Both the position numbers and the translations under genes were made by a program. Below are positions 26,277-35,459 of a stretch of 64,000 bases of DNA, in pieces (positions within the stretch are counted from its first letter, which is position 1; the number at the start of each line of letters is the position of its first letter). The notes beneath the pieces are model-generated. The model worked only from the letters and a program-made list of their open reading frames with translations, had not been told where the DNA came from and ran no database searches. The DNA comes from Thioalkalivibrio nitratireducens DSM 14787 (GTDB taxonomy: Bacteria; Pseudomonadota; Gammaproteobacteria; Ectothiorhodospirales; Ectothiorhodospiraceae): positions 1,240,001 through 1,304,000 of the forward strand of contig NC_019902.2 of NCBI RefSeq assembly GCF_000321415.2, given 5' to 3'.

Positions 26277-26933
26277 CTACGGCTGGTCGATGGACTCGAT
26301 CATTGCCAGGAAATGCGCCTCTTCGTCCGCGACGGTCTGTTCCGGGCCGGTGAACTTGAAGAACACCGCGCCTTCAGGCCCCTCGACGATCGCGCCGATC
26401 AGCCGGTATCCGGGGCGCAGATCGGCGCGGGGCGCCATCGGGCCGGCGGCGGCATTGTAGGTGCCCGCGGCACGGACCAGGGTCACGGACATGCCGGCGA
26501 TCTCGGTCGACTCCCGTTCCGCGACCTCGCGCGTCGGGCGGCCATCGGCCTGATCGAACTGGCCGAACCAGCGGTCGACGTTCGCGTCTACCGTGCCGCC
26601 CTCGGTCGGACCGAAGTAGAACACGGCGACTTCACCCGGATCGGGATCGTCCTCGGCGGCGGGGGTGCGATAAGTCGCCACGCGCATCGGTCGCTGGCCC
26701 TCGGTCTGCCAATGGTCGGGAACCGACCACAGCAGCCCGCCTGCGGCGCCTTGCCCGGCTTGGGCGGTGGCCGGGGTCGCGACCTCCGCGCGCGGGGTCG
26801 TCGGTGCCGCGGGGGCTTCGGCTGCGGGCGGAGGCGGAACTGCGCCCGCGGGGGCCTCGGTCGTATCCTCGGGAGAACAGCCGGCAGCGCCGAAAGCCAA
26901 TGTGATCGCCAACAGGAATAATCGATTTTTCAT
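26277..26933 (-). CDS. Putative lipoprotein of unknown function
   Basis: 218 aa; ATG at 26933 chosen (MKNRLFLL). Lipobox LAFGAAGC at about residues 12-19, so the mature protein would start at a lipidated Cys. A Pro/Ala-rich linker follows (to about residue 60), then a compact domain with WSVPDHWQ, EVAVFYFGPTEGG and VFFKFTGPEQTV. This pattern is seen in small exported domains of unknown function. It lies 212 bp upstream of the pentaheme cytochrome gene on the same strand and may belong with it. Confidence 0.75.
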   Translation of the reverse strand: MKNRLFLLAITLAFGAAGCSPEDTTEAPAGAVPPPPAAEAPAAPTTPRAEVATPATAQAGQGAAGGLLWSVPDHWQTEGQRPMRVATYRTPAAEDDPDPGEVAVFYFGPTEGGTVDANVDRWFGQFDQADGRPTREVAERESTEIAGMSVTLVRAAGTYNAAAGPMAPRADLRPGYRLIGAIVEGPEGAVFFKFTGPEQTVADEEAHFLAMIESIDQP

Positions 26934-27150
26934 GGGCATGGACCAACAACCTCGATTAACTGTGATGTATCAGAAGATCCCGGGCCGTTCCGGACCCTGG
27001 AAATCACGTCGGAACCGAAGAAGCTTAGCAGAATCCCGCCTCGCTCAAAGGTGGCCCGCAAAGACCGCAATCGTGGGCCGCGGCCATGCGCGCGGGTGTT
27101 CCCGGCGACGGCGTGTCGTGCCTGCGCGGAAGGCGCAACATCGGGTAACT
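26934..27150. other. Intergenic segment upstream of the lipoprotein gene
   Basis: No gene. Contains CGTCGTGCCTGCGCGGAAGG near 27115, a distant variant of the GTTGTGCC palindrome. The dispersed 230-bp repeat starts directly after it. Confidence 0.4.
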
Positions 27151-27376
27151 CTCATGGCCAGCGGCTACCCTGCAATATGAAAAGGCGAGCCACGGAAAGC
27201 ACGGACAGACACGGGAAAAAGGGTTTGATCCGTTTCATTTTCCGTGATTTCCGTGTTCTTCCGTGGCTGTCGTTTCACGTTAACTGTCATGCCCTCGGCC
27301 GCGAGGCACCCCGAAGGATGAAACTACGATTATAAATCAGAGACATACGATTCTCGGGCGGCGTATTTTCACGCTA
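27151..27376 (+). repeat. Dispersed ~230-bp intergenic repeat, copy A
   Basis: Near-identical over its whole length to 59705-59936, with partial copies at 45961-46122 and 57781-57895. Left part: a long imperfect hairpin whose arms are GAGCCACGGAAAGCACGG (27187-27204) and CCGTG..TTCCGTG..CTTCCGTGGCT (27242-27268). Right part: ACTGTCATGCCCTCGGCCGC to GGCGGCGTATT, flanked by TTTCACGTTA (27273-27282) and TTTCACGCTA (27367-27376). The copy ends exactly at the AMMECR1 stop codon. It looks like a non-autonomous mobile or REP-like element. Confidence 0.85.
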
Positions 27377-27988
27377 TAGGGGGCCGTGATCGGCGATGTG
27401 AATATTCAGGGTGTAGACGCGGTAGCGGCTCAGCCGGAGTTCACCGGGCCAGGCGCCCGCGGGCAGCCGGGCCTTTTCCCAGAGGGCTGCGACGAAGTCG
27501 CCGGGATCGGGCAGCTGTTCCCAGACTGCGGGCAGGAAGGTGGCGCGAAGCATCCCGCTGCGCACGACCAGGCCATCGATGCCCGGCCGCAGCGCCTCGA
27601 GCAGGGCCTCGCGCGACGCCGGGGCCAGCGGCTCCTGGGCCCCGAGGGCCGCGACGGACAGTTCCAGGCCGGAGATCTCGTGGGTCGTCAGGGGTGGAAA
27701 ACGCGGGTCGTGACGGGCTGCGGCAAAGGCGTTGTAGGCGACGTCTTCGGCCAGTGGGCGCGTGGCCTCGAGCGTTCCGATGCAGCCGCGCAGCCGGCCT
27801 TCGCGTTTCAAGGTCACGAAGGTCGCGCCGGGCCGCTGCAGCGCCGGCGGCTCGCGGGCCGGGTCGACGTGCGGCAGTGCCTGGATCGCGGCCGCGTGCC
27901 GCACGCCGAGCACGGCGATCTCGAGCAGCCGTGCCTCGTGTTCCGGTTCCAGGAACCGGATGGGCTCACTGGAGGGTCCATGCGCCAT
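27374..27988 (-). CDS. amrA: AMMECR1 domain protein (AmmeMemoRadiSam system protein A)
   Basis: 204 aa single AMMECR1 domain. The signature LRGCIGTL with following EATRPLAEDVAYNAFAAA and the DPRFPPLT block are present, as is ISVLG-like LSVAALGAQEPL. It is the first of three genes always grouped as the AmmeMemoRadiSam set. Its 5' end overlaps the Memo gene by 23 bp. Biochemical role unknown; the system is thought to carry out a radical modification. Stop coincides with the end of a dispersed repeat. Confidence 0.92.
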   Translation of the reverse strand: MAHGPSSEPIRFLEPEHEARLLEIAVLGVRHAAAIQALPHVDPAREPPALQRPGATFVTLKREGRLRGCIGTLEATRPLAEDVAYNAFAAARHDPRFPPLTTHEISGLELSVAALGAQEPLAPASREALLEALRPGIDGLVVRSGMLRATFLPAVWEQLPDPGDFVAALWEKARLPAGAWPGELRLSRYRVYTLNIHIADHGPL

Positions 27989-28769
27989 AACCTACGACCT
28001 CCGTGCGTGGCCCCGCAGTGTCCCCGGAGTTGCGCAGGTCCAGTGTGTGCACGGTCAGGCCGTGCGCACGTCCGGCGCGGAGCAGGCCGGCGAGCGGCCG
28101 GCAGCCGCAGGCACGGTCCGGGGTCAGCATGTCCTCGCGCATCGATTCGATCGCGCGGCAGGTCTCGGCATCGAGGCTCTGCGCGGTTCGGTAGCCGTGG
28201 TAATGCGAGAGGTCGGAGCTGACGACGATCAGCGTCTCCGGTCCGCCCCAGAGCCGTTCGAGTACCGCCGTCACCTGGTTCGGGTCCGCGTCGCCGACGA
28301 CCAGGGGCACCAGGGCGAAGTCGTCGAGCAGCAACTGCAGAAACGGCAGGTGCACCTCGAGGCTGTGTTCCGGCCCGTGCGCGAGATCGAGCGTGACGAC
28401 CCCGGGCAGATCGCGGATCGACGCGTTCGCCGCTTGATCGACCGGAATTGCGCCGAGCGGCGTCCTGTAGGCCCCGGCGCCGGTGGCCGCGATTCCGCGG
28501 AAGGGCACCCGGTGCGACGGCCCGAGCAGCACCACACGCCGGATGTGCGCGACGGCAGCGCCGAGTGCCGCGTACGCCGAGGCGGCGACCGGGCCGGAAT
28601 AACGGTACCCGGCATGCGGTGCAATCAGCGCCTTGGGCGCCGGGCGCTCGGGTGCCGGGGCGGTGGCCCCCGACATCAGCGCCCGTACCTCGCGCCGCAG
28701 TGCCGCCGGGTCGTCCGGGTAGAACAGCCCGGCCACTGCCGGTTCGCGAACAGTCTCCGGTGCCTGCAT
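27966..28769 (-). CDS. amrB: Memo family protein (AmmeMemoRadiSam system protein B)
   Basis: 267 aa. Matches the Memo fold, related to extradiol dioxygenases. Seen: VAGLFYPDD near the start, APHAGYRYSG (about 50), LLGPSHRVPF, HSLEVHLPFLQ and SSDLSHYHGY, which carry the expected metal-site His/Asp residues. Start at 28769 has GGAGGA 7 nt upstream. Coupled by overlap to the AMMECR1 gene; the radical-SAM partner is divergent 300 bp away. Confidence 0.93.
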   Translation of the reverse strand: MQAPETVREPAVAGLFYPDDPAALRREVRALMSGATAPAPERPAPKALIAPHAGYRYSGPVAASAYAALGAAVAHIRRVVLLGPSHRVPFRGIAATGAGAYRTPLGAIPVDQAANASIRDLPGVVTLDLAHGPEHSLEVHLPFLQLLLDDFALVPLVVGDADPNQVTAVLERLWGGPETLIVVSSDLSHYHGYRTAQSLDAETCRAIESMREDMLTPDRACGCRPLAGLLRAGRAHGLTVHTLDLRNSGDTAGPRTEVVGYGAWTLQ

Positions 28770-29072
28770 TCCCGTTCCTCCATTTCCTGAAAGCCGCGTG
28801 CAACTCCTCCTCCGCGAGTCAGGAAAAGCGGAGGGGAAACTGATGATGGCAACACCGGATCCCGGTTCATCTTCACGGCTTCATCGTTACGGCGCAGCGT
28901 GTGTCACCCCCGATCGTTGCCGCACGGCCGCGCCCGTGTTCCTGTATCTCCTTCATGAAGATGGACCATCGGAACCGGCCTCGGTGCCATCGGTACGGTG
29001 GCGGGAACACTGGGAACTGCAGGCGCGCGATAGGCCTCCAATGGAACAGGGAATTTTCGACCGGAACAGGCC
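28770..29072. promoter_or_regulatory. Divergent intergenic region with nested inverted repeats
   Basis: Promoter region shared by amrB (minus) and the radical-SAM gene (plus). It contains an inverted repeat TTTCCTGA (28783-28790) / TCAGGAAA (28819-28826) and, partly overlapping, CCTCCGC (28808-28814) / GCGGAGG (28828-28834). Both lie in the probable leader of amrB. No clear -10/-35 boxes. Confidence 0.4.
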
Positions 29073-30182
29073 ATGACCGAAACCCTCGCCCGCGACGCGT
29101 TTACCGTCGCCACCCGATACTGGGACACGCTCGCGGACGGTCGCGTGCAGTGCGATCTGTGCCCGCGGCTGTGCAAAATGAAACCCGGACAGCGCGGGGC
29201 CTGTTTCGTGCGTGCCAACCTCGATGGCGAGGTGGTGCTGACGACCTACGGACGCTCCAGCGGCTACTGCATCGATCCGATCGAGAAGAAGCCGCTGAAC
29301 CACTTCCTGCCCGGCACGCCGGTGCTGTCGTTCGGCACTGCGGGTTGCAACCTGGCCTGCAAGTTCTGCCAGAACTGGGACATCAGCAAGTCGCGCGAAC
29401 TCGATACGCTGATGGATCGGGCCGACCCGGAAACCATCGCGCGCGCGGCTGTCACCACCGGTTGCCGAGCGGTGGCTTTTACCTACAACGATCCGGTGAT
29501 CTTCCACGAGTATGCCCAGGACGTCGCGAGGGCCTGCCGGGAGCAGGGGATCCGTACTGTGGCGGTAACCGCGAACTACATCAGCGAAGCAGCCCGGGCC
29601 GAGTTCTACGCGGGCATGGACGCGGCCAACGTGGATCTGAAGGCCTTCTCCGAACGCTTCTATCACCGGCTGACGGGTGCGCACCTGCAGCCGGTACTCG
29701 ACAACCTCGAGTGGCTGGTGCACGAAACCGGGGTCTGGGTGGAACTGACGACGCTGCTGATCCCCGGCGAGAACGACGGCGACGACGAGATCCGCCAAAT
29801 GTGCGAGTGGGTGATCGAGAGGCTGGGCCCGCAGGTGCCGATGCATTTCACCGCATTCCACCCGGATTTCCGAATGACCGAGTATCCGCCGACCCCGGTG
29901 GAGACGCTGCGCCGTGCGCGGCGGATCGCGCGCAACGCGGGCGTGCATCATGCCTACACCGGCAACGCCTGGGACCCCGATGGCCAGTCGACCTGGTGTC
30001 CGGCCTGCAACCGCAAGCTGATCGGCCGTTCCGGCTATGAGATCACCGCCTGGAACCTGGACGGTGAGGGCCGCTGCGATGTCTGTGCGACGCCGCTCGC
30101 GGGTGTGTTCGAATTGGCCCCCGGCCAGTGGGGCGCGCGCCGCGTTCCGGTCCGCCTTGCCGAGTTCGCCCCGCACCCGTAG
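29073..30182 (+). CDS. amrS: AmmeMemoRadiSam system radical SAM enzyme
   Basis: 369 aa. Radical SAM [4Fe-4S] motif CNLACKFC with Cys 92, 96 and 99, preceded by an N-terminal Cys cluster (CDLC..LC near 27-34, GAC at 44) and ending with a C-terminal CPAC...CDVC pair typical of this PflA-like subfamily. Also present: TYNDPVIFHEYA, NVDLKAF and ELTTLLIPGEND. It should cleave SAM to modify an unknown target together with the Memo and AMMECR1 proteins encoded divergently. Confidence 0.94.
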   Translation: MTETLARDAFTVATRYWDTLADGRVQCDLCPRLCKMKPGQRGACFVRANLDGEVVLTTYGRSSGYCIDPIEKKPLNHFLPGTPVLSFGTAGCNLACKFCQNWDISKSRELDTLMDRADPETIARAAVTTGCRAVAFTYNDPVIFHEYAQDVARACREQGIRTVAVTANYISEAARAEFYAGMDAANVDLKAFSERFYHRLTGAHLQPVLDNLEWLVHETGVWVELTTLLIPGENDGDDEIRQMCEWVIERLGPQVPMHFTAFHPDFRMTEYPPTPVETLRRARRIARNAGVHHAYTGNAWDPDGQSTWCPACNRKLIGRSGYEITAWNLDGEGRCDVCATPLAGVFELAPGQWGARRVPVRLAEFAPHP

Positions 30183-30341
30183 GGGGCAAGGGGTCGAAGG
30201 CCGTCATCCGCCGTGGGACCCAGGGGCCGGCAGCGCCGTCGGGGTTTTCCACCGACGACCGGCGGATGGCGCTGAGCAATTGCGTCCCGCGGCCGACCGG
30301 CAGTGCGAGATATCGCGGTGGCTTGCTATGCTTGCCGCGCG
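30183..30341. repeat. CGTCATCCGCC-family intergenic repeat
   Basis: CCGTCATCCGCCG (30201-30213) and CCGGCGGATGGCGCTG (about 30259-30274) form an inverted pair of the same family as at 9281-9352. It occupies the gap between amrS and hypX. Confidence 0.6.
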
Positions 30342-32087
30342 ATGCGGATCCTGTTTCTGACCCACAGTTTCAACAGTCTGAGCCAGCGCCTGTTCGTGGA
30401 ACTGCGCCGGTTGGGGCACGAGGTGTCGATCGAATTCGACATCCACGACGACGTGACCCGGGAGGCAGTGGCGTGGTACCGGCCGGAGCTGGTGATTGCC
30501 CCGTTCCTGAAACGCGCGATCCCGGAATCGGTGTGGCGGAGCACGCGCTGCTGGATCGTCCATCCCGGACCGGTCGGAGACCGCGGACCGGCGGCGCTCG
30601 ACTGGGCGATCGAGGAAGGCGTGCGCGAATGGGGGGTGACCGTCCTGCAGGCGGACGCGGAGATGGACGCAGGCGACGTCTGGGCCTCGGTGGCGTTCCC
30701 GATGCGGGCGGCAACGAAGAGCAGTCTGTACCGGCGCGAGGTCACCGACGCGGCGGTACAGGCGGTCCGCTTGGCGCTCGAACGCCTCGCCGATCCGGCT
30801 TTCCGGCCGCTGCCGCTGTCCCGCAACCCGGATGGCTCGCGCGGACGCTGGCGGCCGGCGCTGAAGGCGTCGCAGCGTGCGATCGACTGGCAGCGCGACG
30901 ATCGCGACACGGTTCTGCGCCGGATCCGCGCGGCCGACGGATTTCCCGGGGTCCACGACGAGATCTTCGGCCTGCCGGTGCGGGTGTTCGGTGCCTGGCC
31001 GGAATCGCGGCTGCGCGGCGAGCCCGGCGCGGTGATTGCGACCCGCAACGGCGCGATCTGCCGTGCGACCCGCGACGGCGCGGTCTGGATCACCCACCTG
31101 CGTCCGATCGGCGGCGACCAGCGCGACCTGAAACTGCCGGCCGTGCAGGTGCTGGGGCAGGAACGGCTCGCGGGTGCCCCCGAACTGCCGCTGGATTCGT
31201 TCGCGTCCGCGTCCGACGGCGGAACCTGGCAGGAGATCCACGCCTGGACCGACGGCGATGTCGGCTACCTCGCGTTCGAGTTCCACAACGGGGCGATGGC
31301 GGCCGAACAATGCGGGCGCCTGCGCGAGGCCTGGGAACGGCTGCGGGCGACGCCGGCTCGGGTGCTGGTGCTGCTGGGCGGAAGCGACTTCTGGTCCAAC
31401 GGCATTCACCTGCACCGGATCGAGGCTGCGGAGCAAGCGGCCGAGGCGTCCTGGGAGAACATCGAGGCGATGAACGACCTGACCCGGGCGATCATCGAGA
31501 CCGACGACCGGCTGGTGGTCTCGGCGCTGCGCGGTAACGCCGGGGCTGGGGGCGTATTTCTGGCGCTGGCCGCAGACGAGGTCTGGTGCGCACCCGGGGT
31601 GGTGCTTAACCCGCATTACAAGAACATGGGCAACCTCTACGGCTCGGAATACTGGACCTACCTGCTGCCGCGCCGGGTGGGGCCGGACGGGGCCCAGGCC
31701 ATCATGACCAACCGCCTGCCGCTCGGGGCCCCGGAGGCTCGCGAGCAGGGGCTGGTCGATGCGGTATTCGGGAGCGACGCCGCGGCGTTTTTCGCGCTGG
31801 CGCAGCAGCGCGCGCAGGATCTGGCCGCGTCCGGGGACCTGCCCGTCCGCGTGCAACGCAAACGGGCGCAGCGCCGCCGCGACGAGGCCGAAAAGCCGCT
31901 GGCCGCGTACCGTGAGGAGGAAATGCAGCGGATGCACCTGAATTTCTTCGGCTTCGATCCCAGTTACCATGTGGCCCGCTACAATTTCGTGCACCGGGTA
32001 CCACACTCGCGCACGCCCTTGCACCTCGCACTGCACCGGCGCCGGGGCGCCGGGACGCGTGTCGCCCACGCCGCAAGGAATCCCTGA
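30342..32087 (+). CDS. hypX: Hydrogenase maturation protein HypX (HoxX)
   Basis: 581 aa. N-terminal formyl-transferase half (MRILFLTHSF; substrate loop HPGPVGDRGPAALDWAI) joined to a C-terminal enoyl-CoA hydratase-like half (SDFWSNGIHLHRIE; NAGAGGVFLALAADEVW; NLYGSEYWTYLLPRR). In Aquifex the protein makes carbon monoxide from formyl-tetrahydrofolate via formyl-CoA for the NiFe(CN)2CO centre of [NiFe] hydrogenase under oxic conditions. Tyr/Glu candidates of the second active site lie in the NLYGSEYW stretch. The nikR start overlaps its stop by one base. A hydrogenase must be encoded elsewhere. Confidence 0.93.
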   Translation: MRILFLTHSFNSLSQRLFVELRRLGHEVSIEFDIHDDVTREAVAWYRPELVIAPFLKRAIPESVWRSTRCWIVHPGPVGDRGPAALDWAIEEGVREWGVTVLQADAEMDAGDVWASVAFPMRAATKSSLYRREVTDAAVQAVRLALERLADPAFRPLPLSRNPDGSRGRWRPALKASQRAIDWQRDDRDTVLRRIRAADGFPGVHDEIFGLPVRVFGAWPESRLRGEPGAVIATRNGAICRATRDGAVWITHLRPIGGDQRDLKLPAVQVLGQERLAGAPELPLDSFASASDGGTWQEIHAWTDGDVGYLAFEFHNGAMAAEQCGRLREAWERLRATPARVLVLLGGSDFWSNGIHLHRIEAAEQAAEASWENIEAMNDLTRAIIETDDRLVVSALRGNAGAGGVFLALAADEVWCAPGVVLNPHYKNMGNLYGSEYWTYLLPRRVGPDGAQAIMTNRLPLGAPEAREQGLVDAVFGSDAAAFFALAQQRAQDLAASGDLPVRVQRKRAQRRRDEAEKPLAAYREEEMQRMHLNFFGFDPSYHVARYNFVHRVPHSRTPLHLALHRRRGAGTRVAHAARNP

Positions 32088-32551
32088 TGAGTGAACGCTT
32101 TACCGTCTCCATCGAACCGCAACTGGCGCAGGAGTTCGACGCTTACATCAAGCGCAAGGGCTATAGCAACCGTTCCGAGGCCGTGCGCGACCTGATCCGC
32201 GGCGCGCTGGCGAAGGAGCGCTTGGGCGAGGCCGGGAAGGGCCATTGCGTCGGGGTGTTGAGCTACATGTACGATCACCACGAACGCGAACTGAGCAAGC
32301 GCCTGACGCAAGTCCATCACGCGAATTACAACCTCACCGTGACGACGTTGCACATGCATCTCGACCACGATCTCTGCGTCGAGTCGGTGTTGCTGAAAGG
32401 CCATGCCGCCGACGTACAGGCTTTCGCCGAGTCGGTGATGGCGCGCCCCGGGATCCGGCACGGGCAGCTGCACCGCATTCCACTGGATCAGGCGCCGGCG
32501 CAGGGCCCGGCGGCGATGGCGCATGGACACGGGCTTGGACATGGGAACTGA
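32087..32551 (+). CDS. nikR: Nickel-responsive regulator NikR
   Basis: 154 aa. N-terminal ribbon-helix-helix (RFTVSIEPQLAQEFDAYI, then SNRSEAVRDLIRGAL) and C-terminal ACT-like metal domain. Nickel ligands of NikR are recognisable in VHHANYN and HMHLDHDLCVESVLLKG (His and Cys). The tail has extra histidines (HGHGLGHGN). Translationally coupled to hypX (TGATG). The likely target is the nikKLMQO operon 3.3 kb downstream, which has a palindrome over its promoter. Confidence 0.95.
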   Translation: MSERFTVSIEPQLAQEFDAYIKRKGYSNRSEAVRDLIRGALAKERLGEAGKGHCVGVLSYMYDHHERELSKRLTQVHHANYNLTVTTLHMHLDHDLCVESVLLKGHAADVQAFAESVMARPGIRHGQLHRIPLDQAPAQGPAAMAHGHGLGHGN

Positions 32552-32614
32552 CGGCAAGGCCTCGCGCTGGCGCCGGGTCCACCGCAGTCGCCGGGGTGCG
32601 TTGTCGGCCCCGGG

Positions 32615-34181
32615 ATGCAGGTGAACCCGGTCGGGATCGTCGCGGCCGGCCACCCGGCAACCGCCGATGCCGCGGCACAGATCCTGGAGGCCGGCGGCAA
32701 CGCCTTCGATGCGGTGATTGCCGGCCAGTTCGCGGCCTGCGTCGCCGAGCCGGTGCTCTGTTCGCTTGGCGGCGGTGGATTCCTGCTGGCCCGGCCCCGG
32801 GCCGGGCCCGTGCAGGCGCTCGATTTCTTCGTGCAGACCCCGATGCGCAAGCGGCCCGTCGATGAGATCGAGTTCCTGCCGATCGTCGCGGATTTCGGCG
32901 ACGCCCAGCAGGAGTTCCATATCGGCCTGGGGTCGGTGGCAACGCCCGGCATGGTGCGCGGCCTGTTCGCGGCCTGGCGCCGGCTGGCGAGCCTGCCGAT
33001 GTCGGTGCTGGTCGAGCCGGCGGTGCAGCTGGCCCGCGAGGGTGTGCGGGTCAACGCGCTGCAGGCGCACGCGTTCCGGATCGTGGGCGCGATCTACCGC
33101 CATTCCGAGGCCTCCCGTGCGCTGTTCGCGAGCCCGACGCGCGCCGGGTCGCTGGTGGTGGAAGGCGATCGCCTGCAGCAAACGGCGTTCGCCGATGTGC
33201 TCGAGCGGCTGGCGTGCGACGACGGCGAGGCATGGTTCTACACCGGCGAGTTTGCCCACCAGGTGGTCGATCTGTGCCGAGGCGGGGGCGGCCATCTCGA
33301 ACTCGACGACCTGCGCGGTTACCGGGCCCCGTGGCGCGAGCCGCTGGCGCTGGAGTACCGCGGGCACCGGATCTGGACCAACCCGCCGCCGGCCTCGGGC
33401 GGGCTGCTGTCGGGCTTTGCGCTGCGTCTGCTGGAAGCCTCCGGTCCGGCACCGGCGGCCTTCGGGTCGGCGGATCACCTGCACCGGCTGGCACGGGTAA
33501 TGGAACTGACCGACCGCGCGCGGCTCGAGGCCCAGACGGTCGATGACACGGCGCTGGATCCCGCAGCGCTGCTGGATCCGGAATTGCTGGAGCGCTACCT
33601 GCGCGACATCCGGGGCCGGCCGATGGCGGTCCGCGGCACTACCCACCTGAGCGTGATCGATGCGGCCGGCAACGTCGCGAGCCTGACGGCCAGCAACGGC
33701 GAGGGCTGGCGGAGTGCTGATCCCGGATACCGGGATCATGCTGAACAACATGCTCGGCGAGCAGGATCTGAACCCGGGCGGGTTCTTCCGCTGGCACGAG
33801 AATCAGCGCCTGACCTCGATGATGGCGCCGACGGTCGTGCAACACGCCGACGGGCGCGAGGTCGCGCTCGGCTCCGGCGGCTCGAACCGGATTCGTACCG
33901 CGATTTTGCAGGCGCTGGTGAATCTGCTCGACTTCAGCATGCCGCTGGCCGAGGCCGTAGATGCGCCGCGCCTGCACCTCGAGGAGGGATTGCTAAGCGT
34001 CGAGGCCGGATTCGACGATGCGCAGGCCCTTGCGCCGCTGCTCGAGGCCTGGCCCCGGCATCGGGTATGGGGTGGACGCAGCCTGTTCTTCGGCGGCGTG
34101 CACGCGGTGGCTCGGGGCGCGGATGGCCTCGATGGGGCCGGGGATATGCGCCGGGGCGGGATCGTGCGTCGGGCCGGATGA
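32615..34181 (+). pseudogene. ggt: Gamma-glutamyltranspeptidase, single frameshift
   Basis: Two overlapping frames together encode about 522 residues of a GGT-family protein. Frame one (from ATG 32615) runs through GGNAFDAVIAGQFAACVAEP, the NPPPASGG block and the processing site GTTHLSVIDAAGN with its catalytic Thr near 33640. Close to 33707, after SNGEG, the family pattern continues in the next frame (GVLIPDTGIMLNNMLGE...), which stops at 34181. Dropping one base in GGGCTGGCGG would restore GEGGGVLIP. No signal peptide is visible. It is either a recent mutation or a sequence error; both halves are otherwise well kept. Confidence 0.88.
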
Positions 34182-34459
34182 ACGCGTTGCAGTACCGGTC
34201 CTGAACCTCGACCGAACCCCGGAAGCAGGACAAATGTGGCGCAAACGGGTAGGCTTTCGTGCGGCCTGATCTGAAGTCAACGAGGCCCCGCGTGCGCGTG
34301 TAAGGCGCGCGCATCCGGGCATTGGTCGACATCGGCTTCGCTGCCGAAGGATTCCGGTTTGACCCGCCTCGCCCGATGGGCGGAGACAAGTCGAATCATC
34401 GGGTCGCGTGACGAGCGCCGCGGGTATGCGCTCGAATTTCTGACGAGACGGATCAGCGC

Positions 34460-35278
34460 ATGTTTACGTATATCGACCCCTCAGTCCGCGCGCGGCTGCT
34501 GGCGCAAGGCAAACTGGAACGGATCAACGCGGACGGCCGGCGGATCGATGCCACTTCGGCCGATGTCCCCGCCGAGCCTGCCCTGGACATCCTCGGTCCG
34601 ATCGCGCTGCCGGTCGCGATCACGGAGGAACCGCTCACGGCCCAGTGGTATGCCTTCGTACGCCGTACGGAACTGGCCCGGGTCCAGGATCTCGCCACCG
34701 AACTGCGGGAAAAGGGTGGTCAGCACCTGTTCGCGTCGCTCACCTCGTCGATGGCGGTCAACAGCCTGCTCGAGATCGGGAATCCGGATCCGTCGCGCGA
34801 GCCGCTGGTTCGGGTGCACTCGAATTGTCTGACCGGCGACGTGTTCGGTTCCCGCCGCTGCGACTGCGGTCCGCAGCTCGCGGCCGCCATCCGCCAGATC
34901 CAGACCGACCCCGCCGGGGGGTACCTGGTCTACATGGCCGGCCACGAGGGCCGGGGGATCGGGCTCTGGGCCAAGGCGGCGACCTACCTGCTGCAGGACG
35001 CAGGCGAGAACACCTACCAGGCGAATCGCAGTCTCGGGCTACCGGACGATTCCCGCGACTTCACCGATGCCGCGTCGATCCTCAAGTGGAAGCTGGGGGA
35101 CCGCCCGTTCCGGCTGCTGACGAACAATCCGAAGAAGCTCCAGGATCTGGCGGAGCACGGACTCACGAACGCCCGCAGGGTGAAACACTTGGCCGGAGTG
35201 GACGAATGCAACCGGCGTTATTTGCGCGCGAAGCGGACGTGGGGGCACGCGATCTCCGAAGAGGACCTGCATTGCTGA
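34460..35278 (+). CDS. ribA: GTP cyclohydrolase II
   Basis: 272 aa. First enzyme of riboflavin synthesis. Zinc site in SNCLTGDVFGSRRCDCGPQL (three Cys), catalytic/GTP segment GHEGRGIGLWAKA, then YQANRSLGLPDDSRDF and TNNPKKLQDL. About 65 residues precede the part that matches the ~200-aa E. coli enzyme and are not recognised. The usual YLRQEGRGIGL reads YMAGHEGRGIGL. It is not fused to RibB. Ribosome site is weak; ATG at 34460 opens MFTYID. Confidence 0.88.
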   Translation: MFTYIDPSVRARLLAQGKLERINADGRRIDATSADVPAEPALDILGPIALPVAITEEPLTAQWYAFVRRTELARVQDLATELREKGGQHLFASLTSSMAVNSLLEIGNPDPSREPLVRVHSNCLTGDVFGSRRCDCGPQLAAAIRQIQTDPAGGYLVYMAGHEGRGIGLWAKAATYLLQDAGENTYQANRSLGLPDDSRDFTDAASILKWKLGDRPFRLLTNNPKKLQDLAEHGLTNARRVKHLAGVDECNRRYLRAKRTWGHAISEEDLHC

Positions 35279-35398
35279 CGCTCGGATGACCGGCGCGGCC
35301 CGCCGCGCACGGTCGCTGCGCATGCCTTCGCGCACATTGCAGGAGGGCGATGACTGCCGCACGCGGGACGGATCGGGGGTTCGCAGCACGGCGGCGTA

Positions 35399-35440
35399 TT
35401 GGTTCGGGAAGCCCGGGCCGGTATGATAAGCAGTATTATA
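35399..35440 (+). promoter_or_regulatory. Promoter and candidate NikR operator of the nickel transporter operon
   Basis: -35 TTGGTT (35399-35404), 17-bp spacer, -10 TATGAT (35422-35427), start near 35434. An AT-rich near-palindrome TATGATA-N5-TATTATA (35422-35440, 6 of 7 arm positions matching) sits over the -10 and start, where a repressor would block transcription. It stands out in 65-70% GC surroundings. Assignment to NikR is inferred from nikR nearby and from the nickel genes that follow; it does not match the E. coli GTATGA-N16-TCATAC site beyond the left half. Confidence 0.55.
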
Positions 35441-35459
35441 AAAAACTCCTACTGTGCCC

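Noticed and set aside
34182-34459. FMN riboswitch upstream of ribA
   Set aside because: The conserved FMN-element boxes are not visible; only generic GC-rich stems.
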